From: Bifidobacterium ramosum
GTDB taxonomy: Bacteria > Actinomycetota > Actinomycetes > Actinomycetales > Bifidobacteriaceae
Direction of reading: 5' to 3'
Length of the DNA stretch: 64,000 nt
NCBI RefSeq assembly: GCF_009299505.1
Contig: NZ_WBSM01000002.1
Location: forward strand, 186,001-250,000
The notes below the pieces were generated by a model. That model saw only the letters and a list, made by a program, of their open reading frames with translations, did no database searches and was not told the DNA's origin. Numbering within the stretch: the stretch's first letter is position 1; each line of letters starts with the position of its first letter. Shown here piece by piece: positions 15,627 through 24,625 of this stretch. The position numbers and the translations under genes were made by a program.

Positions 15627-18137
15627 ATGAGCATGTCGTTGGATACCCCGGTGTCGTCGTTGATGACGAACAAACGGCGTGTCGGCGCGCTCAAATCGTT
15701 GGGCATCGTATCGGTGGGCGACGCGCTGACGTATTACCCGTTTCGCGTGACCGATCCGGTGCCGTCGCGCGCGCTGCGCGAGGCACGCATCGGCGAGGCG
15801 ATGGCGTTCGCCGCGGTGGTCCGGTCCCTGCGCGTCGTGCCGATGAACGCGCGGCGCGGCTACCGTCTCGAAGCGGTGGTCGACGATTCGGCATTCGCCC
15901 GCACGCGCGGCATGACCGGCGCGCTGACGCGACTGACGTTCTTCTCGTACAAAAAACAGTACGTCGACTGGGTGAGCATGCGGCTGCGCGAAGGATCGCA
16001 CGTGGTCATTGCCGGCACGCCGACCGAATACGGCGGTCAGCTGCAGTTCACGCATCCCGAGATCGTCACGATCGCGCCATCCGCCGGCAACGGTGACGGC
16101 AGCGACGCCGACGTGTTCGTACCGGACTCGTCGTCGCTGCGATACGACGCAGACACGGTCGAGGACGGCCTGCGCCGCGTCTGCCGTCCGCGACCGGTAT
16201 ATCACGCAACTTCACGCATCTCCAGTGAACACATCCACGAATCGATCCTCGGCTTCCTGCATGCGCTCGTCGACCACGACAACGGCGTGGCATCACCCGC
16301 CGACGCGATCCCTGACATCCTGCCCGAACCGGTGCGCGTGGCGAAAGGGCTCATGCACCGCGCCGAGGCGTTCGCCGCGATCCACGACCCCGCCTCCACC
16401 GCCGAGTTCGCGCGCGGCATCGACACCATGCGCTATGAGGAGGCGTTCGTCTGCCAGACCGCGCTGCTGCAGGCGCGGCAACACGCGCATCACTCGGCCG
16501 CCGAACCCTGCCCGAACGTTGCGCTGCGCGACGAATTCATCGCCTCCCTGCCGTTCCATCTCACGCACGGCCAGCGTGAGGTGATCGACGACATCGCCGC
16601 CGACATGACCCGCGACACGCCAATGCAACGGCTGCTGCAGGGCGAGGTCGGCTCCGGCAAGACCGTCGTTGCGCTCGCCGCCATGCTGCAGGCCGTCGGT
16701 TCCGGCCATCAGGCCGTGCTCGTCGCGCCCACGCAGGTGCTCGCCGAACAGCACGTCGCGACGATCGGCAAGATGGTCGCCGGGCTGCGTGCGACGGGCG
16801 ATGGTGACCGTCGGGTTGCCGGTGATGCCGTGTCCGACGGCCTGTTCGACGATCCGACGGCCGACGAAGGCGCCAACGACGTTCCCGTCATCCTGCTCAC
16901 CGGCGGCATGAAACTCGCCGCCCGCCGCCGCGCACTCGCCGTTGCCGCCAGCGGCCGGCCGTGCATCATCGTCGCCACGCACGCCGCGTTCTCCAAGACC
17001 TTTCAGGCGCCGAACCTCGCGCTCGCGGTCATCGACGAACAGCACCGGTTCGGCGTCGAACAGCGCGAATCCCTGCGCGGCAAGGCCGACAAGGCCCCGC
17101 ACCTGCTGGTCATGACCGCCACGCCCATCCCGCGCACGGCCGCGATGACCTGGTTCGGCGACCTCGACATCTCGTGGCTCACCGAACTGCCGGGCGGCCG
17201 CAAGCCGATCCGCACGTTCATCGTGCCCGAGGCGGACGGACGCACGATGGCGCGCATGTTCACGCATGTCCGGCAGCGCATCGACGTGGGGGAGCGGGCG
17301 TACGTGGTCTGCCCGCGCATCGATGCGGACGATGCGGACGCCGACAGTGCGGGAGACGAGGCGGACGGCGTCGGCGAGTTCGGCGTCTACGATCGGTCCG
17401 ATGCGTTGGCACGGGAGGGGCGTGTTGCCGGCGGCGACGTACGGTCGGCCGGTGCAAACGCTCGCGTGGCCGCGTCGTCCGCGTCGTCCGGCGCGCAGAC
17501 GAACGACGACGAGCCACAACGTCCGCCGCTGCATTCGGTGGCGGAGATCGCCGAACGACTGTCCGCGCTGCCGCAGTTCGCAGGCGTCGAGTTCGCGACG
17601 TTGACCGGCCGCGACGACGACGAGACGAAGGCGCGGGTGATGGCCGATTTCGCGAGCGGCAGGACGCCGGTGCTGGTCGCCACCACGGTGATCGAGGTCG
17701 GCGTGGACGTGCCGCAGGCCAGCTGCATCGTGATCTTCGACGCCGACCGATACGGCCTGTCGCAGCTGCATCAGCTGCGCGGGCGTGTGGGCCGTGGCGG
17801 CACGAATTCGTGGGCGTTCCTGATTTCGCGCGCGGAGCCGGGTTCGCCGGCCGAGCAACGGCTGCAGGTGATTCAGGGGTCGTTGGACGGCGCCGAGATC
17901 GCGCAGGCCGATCTGGAGTTCCGCGGCGCCGGCGATGTGCTCGGCGACGCGCAGTCCGGTGGCAAGTCGAGCCTGAAACTGCTGCGGGTGGTCAAGGACG
18001 CGGACATGATCGCCGACGCGCGCGAACGGGCGGGGAAGCTGTTGGCCGAGGATCCCGATCTGAGCGGCGAGATGCAGCTCGCGGGCGCGGTGCTCGACTT
18101 CACGCGCGGCAACGAGACGTTCCTCACGTCGTCGTGA
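15627..18137 (+). CDS. recG: ATP-dependent DNA helicase RecG
   Basis: Branched-DNA helicase that remodels stalled replication forks and Holliday junctions. The 836 residues contain an N-terminal wedge/OB region (1-250), Walker A GEVGSGKT (339-346), Walker B box DEQHRFGVEQR (from residue 470), motif III TATPIPRT, and the C-terminal QLHQLRGRVGRGG (motif VI) with the TRG-type segment FRGAGDVLG. It is longer than typical RecG because of a low-complexity Asp/Ala/Ser-rich insert at about residues 564-634 and a smaller one near 393-415. rsmD follows at 61 bp on the same strand, a common pairing. Confidence 0.95.
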   Translation: MSMSLDTPVSSLMTNKRRVGALKSLGIVSVGDALTYYPFRVTDPVPSRALREARIGEAMAFAAVVRSLRVVPMNARRGYRLEAVVDDSAFARTRGMTGALTRLTFFSYKKQYVDWVSMRLREGSHVVIAGTPTEYGGQLQFTHPEIVTIAPSAGNGDGSDADVFVPDSSSLRYDADTVEDGLRRVCRPRPVYHATSRISSEHIHESILGFLHALVDHDNGVASPADAIPDILPEPVRVAKGLMHRAEAFAAIHDPASTAEFARGIDTMRYEEAFVCQTALLQARQHAHHSAAEPCPNVALRDEFIASLPFHLTHGQREVIDDIAADMTRDTPMQRLLQGEVGSGKTVVALAAMLQAVGSGHQAVLVAPTQVLAEQHVATIGKMVAGLRATGDGDRRVAGDAVSDGLFDDPTADEGANDVPVILLTGGMKLAARRRALAVAASGRPCIIVATHAAFSKTFQAPNLALAVIDEQHRFGVEQRESLRGKADKAPHLLVMTATPIPRTAAMTWFGDLDISWLTELPGGRKPIRTFIVPEADGRTMARMFTHVRQRIDVGERAYVVCPRIDADDADADSAGDEADGVGEFGVYDRSDALAREGRVAGGDVRSAGANARVAASSASSGAQTNDDEPQRPPLHSVAEIAERLSALPQFAGVEFATLTGRDDDETKARVMADFASGRTPVLVATTVIEVGVDVPQASCIVIFDADRYGLSQLHQLRGRVGRGGTNSWAFLISRAEPGSPAEQRLQVIQGSLDGAEIAQADLEFRGAGDVLGDAQSGGKSSLKLLRVVKDADMIADARERAGKLLAEDPDLSGEMQLAGAVLDFTRGNETFLTSS

Positions 18138-18198
18138 CGGGGTGTCGGGCCGGTTGCCTTGTCCGGTAGGTCTCGTTGGTGCCGCTAGAGTAGGGCGT

Positions 18199-18801
18199 AT
18201 GCGCGTGATTTCTGGACGATTCAAGGGCGTGGCGCTGACCACGCCGAAAGCCGGCACCCGACCCACCACCGACCGCACCAAGGAGGCGATCTTCTCGCAT
18301 CTCGACTCGTGGGGCGTGCTGGGCGACGCCCGCGTGCTCGACCTGTTCGCCGGCACCGGCGCGCTCGGCATCGAGGCGCTGAGCCGCGGGGCGCGCGAAC
18401 TGGTCGCCGTCGAGGCGAACGGGCCGGCCGCCTCGCTGATCGCGAAGACGCTGACTGCGCTCAAGCATCAGCGGGCGTGGCGGCCGGACATGAGCGCGCG
18501 GGTAATCAAGGTGAGGGCGGAGCGGTTCGCGGCTCCGGCGGCCGGTGCAGGTGCCCGGTCGTTTGACGTGATCTTCATCGACCCGCCGTATGCGTTCGAG
18601 ACTCAGGCGTGCGAGCGGCTGTTGGCCGATCTGGTGGCCTCGGGTATGGCGGGGGAACGCACGGTGATCGTACTGGAGCGGTCCGCACGGTCTGAGGAGC
18701 CGGCCATGCCGGGCGGCTGGGAGATCAGCGAGCGACGCGACTATGGGGAGACGGCGGTGTTTTACCTGGAGGCGTCGGTTCCCGCGATTGACGGCGAATA
18801 A
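18199..18801 (+). CDS. rsmD: 16S rRNA (guanine(966)-N2)-methyltransferase
   Basis: A 200-residue methyltransferase that modifies G966 of 16S rRNA during 30S assembly. It has the N-terminal MRVISGRFKGVALTTPK and RPTTDRTKEAIFSHL signatures of RsmD. The SAM-binding strand is VLDLFAGTGALGIEALSRGA, and the catalytic N-methyltransferase motif DPPY lies at residues 128-131. The start at 18199 gives the family's exact N-terminus; the RBS (TAGGG) is weak. It follows recG on the same strand, as in many actinobacteria. The function is assigned by orthology of motifs and context. Confidence 0.93.
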   Translation: MRVISGRFKGVALTTPKAGTRPTTDRTKEAIFSHLDSWGVLGDARVLDLFAGTGALGIEALSRGARELVAVEANGPAASLIAKTLTALKHQRAWRPDMSARVIKVRAERFAAPAAGAGARSFDVIFIDPPYAFETQACERLLADLVASGMAGERTVIVLERSARSEEPAMPGGWEISERRDYGETAVFYLEASVPAIDGE

Positions 18802-18932
18802 TCCCGGGAACTGACGATGTGCGGTTTCGGGCATCATTTCCGCGGAATATGGCCGATCCGGGTTGTGAGGTTTGTTACATAATGTGCGGTTTCCAACTCC
18901 CGGGATTGTCGGGGCGAATCCCGGGAACCGAC
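18800..18932. repeat. TCCCGGGA-centred repeats
   Basis: AATCCCGGGAACTGA near 18800, ACTCCCGGGATTGTC near 18895 and GAATCCCGGGAACCGACTGA near 18915 share the self-complementary core TCCCGGGA. ATGTGCGGTTTC occurs twice (about 18817 and 18881). They lie in the spacer between rsmD and the nitroreductase gene. The arrangement is less regular than in the other hairpin families. Confidence 0.6.
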
Positions 18933-18996
18933 TGATTTCACTTTCAGCGAAACCTACGTGACGCCCGCTGGATATCTCGTATCGTGGTATTCGGAA

Positions 18997-19021
18997 GATA
19001 TATGTCGAATCGAGATATATC
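18997..19021. promoter_or_regulatory. Candidate operator upstream of nitroreductase
   Basis: GATATAT (18997-19003) and ATATATC (19015-19021) form an interrupted palindrome with an 11-bp spacer. ATATCTCG (18972) and CGAGATAT (19011) form a second, longer-range pair. AT-rich dyads like this stand out in GC-rich DNA just upstream of the gene. The regulator is not in the immediate neighbourhood. Confidence 0.45.
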
Positions 19022-19056
19022 GTAGATCTGAACATCGCAAGCCGAAAGGAACCATC

Positions 19057-19659
19057 ATGTCGAACTTTGTCGAGGATCTGCAGGCCCGCCGTTCGCAGTA
19101 CGCGCTGACCAACGCGTCGCCGATCAGCGATCAGGACATCGTCAAGCTGGTCGAGGACGTCACCGTCGCCGTGCCGAGCGCCTTCAACTCTCAGCCGCAG
19201 CGCGCCGTCGTGCTGTTCGGCGACGCCAACCAGAAGCTGTGGGACATCGTCAAGGAGACCCTGCGCAAGGTCGTGAACGACGAAGAGGCGTTCAAGTCCA
19301 CCGAAGCAAAGATCGACTCCTTCGCCGCCGGCCACGGCACCGTCCTGTTCTTCGATGACGAGGACGTGACCAAGCAGCTGCAGAAGAACTTCCCGGCCTA
19401 CGCCGCCAACTTCCCGGGCTTCGCTCGCGACGCCGCCGGCATGCTGCAGCTCGCCGTGTGGACCGCGCTGGCCGAACAGGGCCTCGGCGCGTCCCTGCAG
19501 CACTACAACCCGCTGATCGACGAGGCCGTCGCCGCCGAGTTCGGCCTGCCGGCCAGCTGGAAGCTGCAGGCCCAGATGCCGTTCGGCACCGTCGCCCAGC
19601 CGGCCGGCCCGGTCGACAAGCAGCCGGCCGATGCCCGCGTCAAGGTCTTCGGTCTGTAA
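19057..19659 (+). CDS. Nitroreductase-family oxidoreductase (Frm2/HBN1-like)
   Basis: A 200-residue FMN-dependent oxidoreductase of the nitroreductase fold. The sequence MSNFVEDLQARRSQYAL, then VPSAFNSQPQRAVVLFGD, and the C-terminal PFGTVAQPAGPVDKQPAD match the branch typified by yeast Frm2/Hbn1 and bacterial YdfN-type proteins, linked to redox and lipid-signal stress. The Met at 19057 follows AAAGGAACC, a good RBS. Codon use is strongly optimised, suggesting high expression. Palindromic AT-rich boxes upstream suggest an inducible promoter. The physiological substrate is unknown. Confidence 0.88.
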   Translation: MSNFVEDLQARRSQYALTNASPISDQDIVKLVEDVTVAVPSAFNSQPQRAVVLFGDANQKLWDIVKETLRKVVNDEEAFKSTEAKIDSFAAGHGTVLFFDDEDVTKQLQKNFPAYAANFPGFARDAAGMLQLAVWTALAEQGLGASLQHYNPLIDEAVAAEFGLPASWKLQAQMPFGTVAQPAGPVDKQPADARVKVFGL

Positions 19660-19670
19660 ACCGCGTTGTT

Positions 19671-19783
19671 CATCACTCAGTGCGCGCAATGGCGATCCCT
19701 GCGCGCACTCAGTGATGATGACGGTATGAGAAACGTCACTCAGTGCGCGCCGACGTTGCGTTTGCGCGCACTGAGTGACGTTT
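19671..19783. repeat. Paired inverted repeats with CACTCAGTGCGCGC core
   Basis: Two adjacent hairpins share a sequence core. The first is CATCACTCAGTGCGCGCA (19671-19688) with TGCGCGCACTCAGTGATG (19700-19717), one mismatch. The second is a perfect 20-bp stem: AAACGTCACTCAGTGCGCGC (19731-19750) with GCGCGCACTGAGTGACGTTT (19764-19783). They lie between the convergent nitroreductase and trmD genes and could act as bidirectional terminators. Confidence 0.85.
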
Positions 19784-19787
19784 CTGT

Positions 19788-20711
19788 TTACCGACGCCGC
19801 GGATGCACGCCCGACACCTCCCAGCCGAGCGCCATCAGCGTCTTGCGATCGGCCTTGTCGAGCGCCTTGCAATCCAGCCGTCCGATGAGATCCGGTCGGA
19901 TCTCGTTCGTGCGGGCGATCGCCTCGTCGCGGCGGAACCGGTCGACCTTGCCGTGGTCGCCGGACAACAGGATGTCCGGCACCTTGAGCCCGCGCCATTC
20001 CGCCGGTTTCGTGTACTGACGGTGCTCGAGCAAGGCGTTCTCGCCCGTGTAGGATTCCTCGACGATGGAGTCGGCGTTGCCCATGAACCCGGGCAGCAGA
20101 CGCGTGATCGCCTCCAGCATCACCGACACGGCCACCTCGCCGCCGTTGAGCACATAGTCGCCGATCGAATACTCGCGTACGTCCACGCCCTGCGCGCGGT
20201 AATACTGCGGGATGCGCGCGTCATAGCCCTCGTACCGGCCGCAGCCGAACAGCAGATGGCCGGCGTGGCTCAGTTCGGTCGCGTCGTGCTGGGTGAACAG
20301 CGGTGCGGACGGATTCGGGAAGATGAGGACGGGGCGATCGGCGGAATCGGCCGGCGCGTCGTTGATGTCGGTGCCGTCGTCGTCGGCGATGGCACCGGAC
20401 GCGGCCGGTGCTGCATCGTCCGCGGTGTCGTCGGCGGCAGCCATATCCGTCGTGTCGGTCGTGTCGACGACCGTCGGCGCGAGCCCCAGCAGATCGTCCA
20501 GACATTCCGCCCACACCGCGGGTTTCATCACCATGCCCGCGCCGCCGCCGACCGGTGTGTCGTCCACCGAATGATGCACGTCATGCGTCCAGTCGCGCAG
20601 GTTATGCGCGCGCACCTCGACCAGTCCCTTGGCCTGCGCCTTGCCGAACAGCGACAGGTTCAGCACGTCAAAATACTCCGGGAACACGGAGACGATATCG
20701 ATCTTCATCAT
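19788..20711 (-). CDS. trmD: tRNA (guanine-N1-)-methyltransferase
   Basis: SPOUT-fold enzyme that makes m1G37 next to the anticodon in tRNAs reading CNN codons, preventing frameshifts. N-terminal signatures are KIDIVSVFPEYFDVL, NLRDWTHDVHHSVDDTPVGG and GGGAGMVMKP. The SAM-binding knot is seen in CGRYEGYDARI and EYSIGDYVLNGGEVA. At 307 residues it is about 50 longer than usual because of an Asp/Ala-rich insert at about residues 80-126. The start has two adjacent Mets, and either may serve. In many bacteria trmD adjoins rimM; here an ABC exporter pair intervenes. Confidence 0.95.
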   Translation of the reverse strand: MMKIDIVSVFPEYFDVLNLSLFGKAQAKGLVEVRAHNLRDWTHDVHHSVDDTPVGGGAGMVMKPAVWAECLDDLLGLAPTVVDTTDTTDMAAADDTADDAAPAASGAIADDDGTDINDAPADSADRPVLIFPNPSAPLFTQHDATELSHAGHLLFGCGRYEGYDARIPQYYRAQGVDVREYSIGDYVLNGGEVAVSVMLEAITRLLPGFMGNADSIVEESYTGENALLEHRQYTKPAEWRGLKVPDILLSGDHGKVDRFRRDEAIARTNEIRPDLIGRLDCKALDKADRKTLMALGWEVSGVHPRRR

Positions 20712-20747
20712 GAATCCCCAGCCTAGCGTGAGGGCTGGCGAGGAACC

Positions 20748-20811
20748 GTGTCGCGTGGCGGAAAACGCTCGCTGACAGTCATGTCAGCGAGCGTTTTCCG
20801 CCACGCGACAC
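20748..20811. repeat. Perfect 30-bp hairpin, family D copy 1
   Basis: The arms at 20748-20777 and 20782-20811 are exactly complementary over 30 bp around the tetraloop GTCA. The left arm begins GTGTCGCGTGGCGGAAAACG. A related hairpin lies at 44801-44854. It is between the trmD start and the ABC transporter stop, both minus strand, and has no T-tract. Confidence 0.92.
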
Positions 20812-20841
20812 AGCCCGCGGTACGGCTGCCGCCCGCGCGTC

Positions 20842-22689
20842 TCACCCCGCCGTCTGGTCGGCCACCATGCGCGCGTAGACGCCGCCTTCCGTCATCAGCG
20901 ATTCGTGCGTGCCCTGCTCGACGATCCTGCCGTGCTCGAACACCACGATCAGATCGGAATCGCGGATCGTGGACAGCCGGTGCGCGATCACGATGCTGGT
21001 GCGGCCTGCGGTCATACGGATCATCGCGCGGCGGATCGACTGTTCGGTCACCGTGTCGACCGCGCTCGTCGCCTCGTCGAGGATCACGATCGGCGCATCG
21101 GTCAGCAGCGCCCGCGCGATCGTCAGCAACTGCCGTTCACCCTGGCTCAACGCACTGCCGCCGCCCGTCAGCACTGTGTCGTAGCCGTGCTCCAGCCGTT
21201 CGATGAACCCGTCCGCGCCGGCCGCACGCGCCGCCTCGCGAATCTGGTCGCGCGTCGCGTCGGGACGCCCGAACGCGATGTTCGCCGCCACCGTGTCCTC
21301 GAACAACGACGGCTCCTGCAGGACGCTGCCGAACGCATGCCTGAGACTCGCCATCCGGTAGCCGCGCAGGTCGCGCCCGTCAAGCAGCACGCGCCCCGCA
21401 TCCGGATCGTAGCAGCGCGTCAGCAGGCTCACCATCGTCGTCTTGCCCGAGCCGGTCTGCCCGACGAACGCGACACGTGCGCCGGCCGGAATCGCCAGCG
21501 TCACGTCGTGGATCACCGGATGCGCCGGATCATAGCCGAACGACACGTGATCGAACACGATGTCGCCGCGCGGACTGCCGGCGTCTATCGCATCCGGCGC
21601 GTCGGCCGGCTCCGGCTCCTCGTCCATGATCTGGAACATGCGTTCCGCACCGGCGACCGCCGTCTGGAACGTGTTGTAGATGTTCGCGATGTCCACGAAC
21701 GGGCGCGAGAACTGGCGCACATACAGCAGGAAACTCGACACCACGCCGATGTCGATCATGCCGCGGACCGCCATCACGCCGCTGGTGACCGCGACCAGCA
21801 GGAACCCGAAATTGTTGATCGCGTTCGACAGCGGCATCATGAATCCCGACCAGGTCTGTGCGCGCGTCGCCGTGGCGCACAGTCGGTCGTTGAGCCGCTC
21901 GAAATCGGCGATCATCGCCTGCTCCTGACCGTACGCCTTCACGGTCGCCATGCCGGAAACCGTCTCCTCGACATGCCCGTCGAGTTCGCCGAGCACGCGT
22001 TGCTGACGTGCGAACAGCGGACGGGTGCGTCGCGTCACGGTGCGTGCGAGCAGCAGCACGAGCGCCACCGACACAAGCGATACAGCGGTCAGTGGTGGGC
22101 TCAGCCACAGCATGCACGCCAGCGTGCCGACGATCGTGAATGCGTACACCATGAGTTGGGCGAGCGAATCGGAGATCGTGGAGCTGATGTTGTCCACGTC
22201 GTTCGTCAGACGGCTCATCAGCTCGCCATGCTGGTGCCGGTCGAAAAACCGCAGGGGAAGCCGTTCCATCGACTCGAATAACGCGAGCCGCAGATGCAGC
22301 ACGATCCGCTGGCCGACCGCGGCCATCATCCACTGCTTGCCGAAGTCGATGAGCCAGTCGGCCATGTACAGTCCGGCCAGCAACGTGAGCGTGAGCGCGA
22401 CCGACGCGTGGGCCGAGATGCGGTCGATGACCATGCCGATGAGCAGCGGCGAGAGTACGCCGGAGGTGGCGCCCAGACCGGACAGGGCGAACACGCGGCC
22501 GAGACCGCGCCGATGGCCGCGCGTCACGTCGAGCAGACGCCGCAGCGTGCCGCGCATGTCGTGCGGTTTGACGACCGGAGCGCCGCGGCGGGCCATGCCG
22601 CCGCCGAACTGCGGGCCGGTCGCGCGGCGGTCGAACGTCGGGGATGGGGAGGGCGTCGGGGATGGCGATGCGTTGCCTGTACGGCTCAT
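20842..22689 (-). CDS. ABC exporter half-transporter, ATP-binding/permease (subunit 2)
   Basis: A 615-residue type IV ABC half-exporter: a low-complexity N-terminus, six transmembrane helices (about 65-340), then a nucleotide-binding domain. Walker A is GQTGSGKTTM, and Walker B VILDEATSAVD keeps the catalytic Glu. The signature motif, however, is ALSQGERQ in place of LSGGQ (about residue 513). It overlaps the upstream ABC gene by 4 bp (ATGA), so translation is coupled and a heterodimer is likely. Together the pair shows one consensus and one degenerate ATP site, as in BmrCD/TmrAB-type exporters. The substrate is unknown; multidrug or lipid export is plausible. Confidence 0.93.
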   Translation of the reverse strand: MSRTGNASPSPTPSPSPTFDRRATGPQFGGGMARRGAPVVKPHDMRGTLRRLLDVTRGHRRGLGRVFALSGLGATSGVLSPLLIGMVIDRISAHASVALTLTLLAGLYMADWLIDFGKQWMMAAVGQRIVLHLRLALFESMERLPLRFFDRHQHGELMSRLTNDVDNISSTISDSLAQLMVYAFTIVGTLACMLWLSPPLTAVSLVSVALVLLLARTVTRRTRPLFARQQRVLGELDGHVEETVSGMATVKAYGQEQAMIADFERLNDRLCATATRAQTWSGFMMPLSNAINNFGFLLVAVTSGVMAVRGMIDIGVVSSFLLYVRQFSRPFVDIANIYNTFQTAVAGAERMFQIMDEEPEPADAPDAIDAGSPRGDIVFDHVSFGYDPAHPVIHDVTLAIPAGARVAFVGQTGSGKTTMVSLLTRCYDPDAGRVLLDGRDLRGYRMASLRHAFGSVLQEPSLFEDTVAANIAFGRPDATRDQIREAARAAGADGFIERLEHGYDTVLTGGGSALSQGERQLLTIARALLTDAPIVILDEATSAVDTVTEQSIRRAMIRMTAGRTSIVIAHRLSTIRDSDLIVVFEHGRIVEQGTHESLMTEGGVYARMVADQTAG

Positions 22690-24572
22690 GACCGGTCACC
22701 TCCGATCTGCGACTCGGCGATGGCCTGATACAGTGCGCACGTGCGCAGCAGCTCGTCGTGCGTGCCGACGCCGGCGACGCTGCCGTTATCCATGACGACG
22801 ATGCGGTCGGCGGTGCGTACGGTGGCGATACGCTGCGAGATGATGACGACGCTGGTTTGATGGTGCGTATCGGCGCGGCCGGGCGAGCCAGAGACAGACA
22901 ACGTACGCAGATTCGCCAGCACCTGATGTTCGGTGACTGCGTCCAACGCGCTCGTGCAGTCGTCCAGCATGAGCAGCTGCGGTTCGCGCACCAGCGCGCG
23001 GGCGAGGTTGAGCCGCTGCTTCTGCCCGCCGGACAGGTTCACGCCGCCCTGCCCGACGCGCGCGTCGTAGCCGTCCGGCAGCCGGTCGATGAACTCGTCG
23101 GCGCACGCCAGCCGCGCGGCCTGGCGCAGCTGCTCGTCGCTCGCCTGCGGGTCGCCCCAGCGCAGGTTCGATCGTATCGTGCCGGTGAACAGGGTCGGCT
23201 GCTGCGAGACGAGCGCGATGCGCGCACGCAGTCCGTCCACGTCCCATGCGCGCAGGTCGAGACCGTCGACGGCGACCATGCCGGACTGCGGATCGTAAAG
23301 ACGCGCGATCAGCGAGACGAGCGTGGATTTGCCGGAACCGGTCGGGCCGATGATGCCGAGCGTGGAGCCGTGCGGCATGGCGAACGACACGTCGTGCAGC
23401 GCTGGTGCGGCGGATTGCGCGTACATGAAGGTGACGTCGCGGAACTCGACGACAGGGGAGCCTGACGATTCGTCGTCTGGTACCGTTGCCGTCGATCGGT
23501 GGGCCGTATGCGTCGATGCGGGGGACTGGTTAGTGACGAAATCCGGATCAGAGACCGGATGATGAGTTGACTTGGGGGCGGAGCCGGAGTCGGAACCGTG
23601 GTCAGGAGCGGAACTGATGGCCGACGGCTGCGCGAACTCGTCGGGGCAGTCGAAGATCTCTCGGATGCGCGACGCCGAAGCGCTCGCGCGGGTCGCTGAA
23701 TTGATGATCATCGATACGCGGTTCAACGCGAACAGTATCTGCGTCATGTAGTTCATCGAGGCCATCAGCGTGCCGATATGCGCTGCGTCCTGCGTGCGCG
23801 ACAGCCACAGCATCGCCACGATGCCGACGTTCACGCTCAGGTTGATCATCGGTCCGAACGTTGCGTTCACGCGCGTCGCGGCGACGTTCGCATCCGCGAA
23901 CTGCCTCGCGGCGCCGGCGAACCGGGCGCGCTCCTCATGCTCCATCACGAACGCCTTGACCACGCGGATCGACCGCAGGAACTCGCGGCTGACCACGCCC
24001 AGCCGGTCGAGCGCCCGCTGCACGGCCAGGAACCGGGGGAAGCTCAGATGCATATTCGCCCAGATCAGCAGCGCCGCGACGATGAGGATCACGGCCACGG
24101 TCGGCGTCTGCGAGGGGATCTGCACGACGATCAACGCGATTGCGCCCACGCAGGTGATCGGCGCCTTGAGCATGATACGCATGAGGCCCTGCGCGAAGTT
24201 CTGGATCTGCACCACGTCGTTGGTGATGCGCGTGATGATTGCGCCGGGCTGCAATCGATCAACCGTGTCGAATCCGAGCGACATCACCTTGCGGTACGTG
24301 TCGGATCGGATATCGCGGCCGATGAGCTGCGAGGCACGCGACGCGAAGACGTTGCGCATTGCAGCCGCGCCCGCGCCGATCACGGCGACCGTGAGCATCA
24401 CCGCGCCCCAACGCCACACCGTGCCGATGTCACGCCGCACCACGCCCTGATCGACGATCATCGACATCAGTGTCGGCTGCAGCAGGTCGCCGATCGTCTC
24501 GATCAGCAAAAATCCGGCGGCGGTGAGCGCCAAGGCCCAACGCCGCCGGACATAATGGAATATCAGTCTCAC
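22686..24572 (-). CDS. ABC exporter half-transporter, ATP-binding/permease (subunit 1)
   Basis: A 628-residue half-exporter with six transmembrane helices (about 15-300) and a C-terminal nucleotide-binding domain. Walker A is GPTGSGKSTL and the signature NLSGGQKQR is canonical. Walker B, LLMLDDCTSALD (about residue 536), has Asp where the catalytic Glu normally stands. A Ser/Asp/His-rich linker of about 50 residues (about 325-370) joins the two domains. Gene overlap with the next ABC subunit supports a heterodimer. The non-catalytic site would combine this Walker B with the LSQGE signature of the partner. It lies 53 bp after rimM on the same strand and may be read from the rpsP promoter. Confidence 0.93.
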   Translation of the reverse strand: MRLIFHYVRRRWALALTAAGFLLIETIGDLLQPTLMSMIVDQGVVRRDIGTVWRWGAVMLTVAVIGAGAAAMRNVFASRASQLIGRDIRSDTYRKVMSLGFDTVDRLQPGAIITRITNDVVQIQNFAQGLMRIMLKAPITCVGAIALIVVQIPSQTPTVAVILIVAALLIWANMHLSFPRFLAVQRALDRLGVVSREFLRSIRVVKAFVMEHEERARFAGAARQFADANVAATRVNATFGPMINLSVNVGIVAMLWLSRTQDAAHIGTLMASMNYMTQILFALNRVSMIINSATRASASASRIREIFDCPDEFAQPSAISSAPDHGSDSGSAPKSTHHPVSDPDFVTNQSPASTHTAHRSTATVPDDESSGSPVVEFRDVTFMYAQSAAPALHDVSFAMPHGSTLGIIGPTGSGKSTLVSLIARLYDPQSGMVAVDGLDLRAWDVDGLRARIALVSQQPTLFTGTIRSNLRWGDPQASDEQLRQAARLACADEFIDRLPDGYDARVGQGGVNLSGGQKQRLNLARALVREPQLLMLDDCTSALDAVTEHQVLANLRTLSVSGSPGRADTHHQTSVVIISQRIATVRTADRIVVMDNGSVAGVGTHDELLRTCALYQAIAESQIGGDRS

Positions 24573-24625
24573 CGTCGCCTCCCGTTATGGAAGACGATAG
24601 TAGTCATGCCGGAGACTGCGTACGG

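Noticed and set aside
17320..17535. Frameshift or pseudogene in recG at the low-complexity insert
   Set aside because: The reading frame is continuous, and helicase motifs on both sides are in the same frame, so the insert is an in-frame addition.
16293..18464. Long open frame of about 720 codons on the minus strand opposite recG and rsmD
   Set aside because: It is the antisense of well-defined genes, is His/Arg/Gly/Gln-rich with no recognisable domain, and has no RBS. High GC content produces such shadows.
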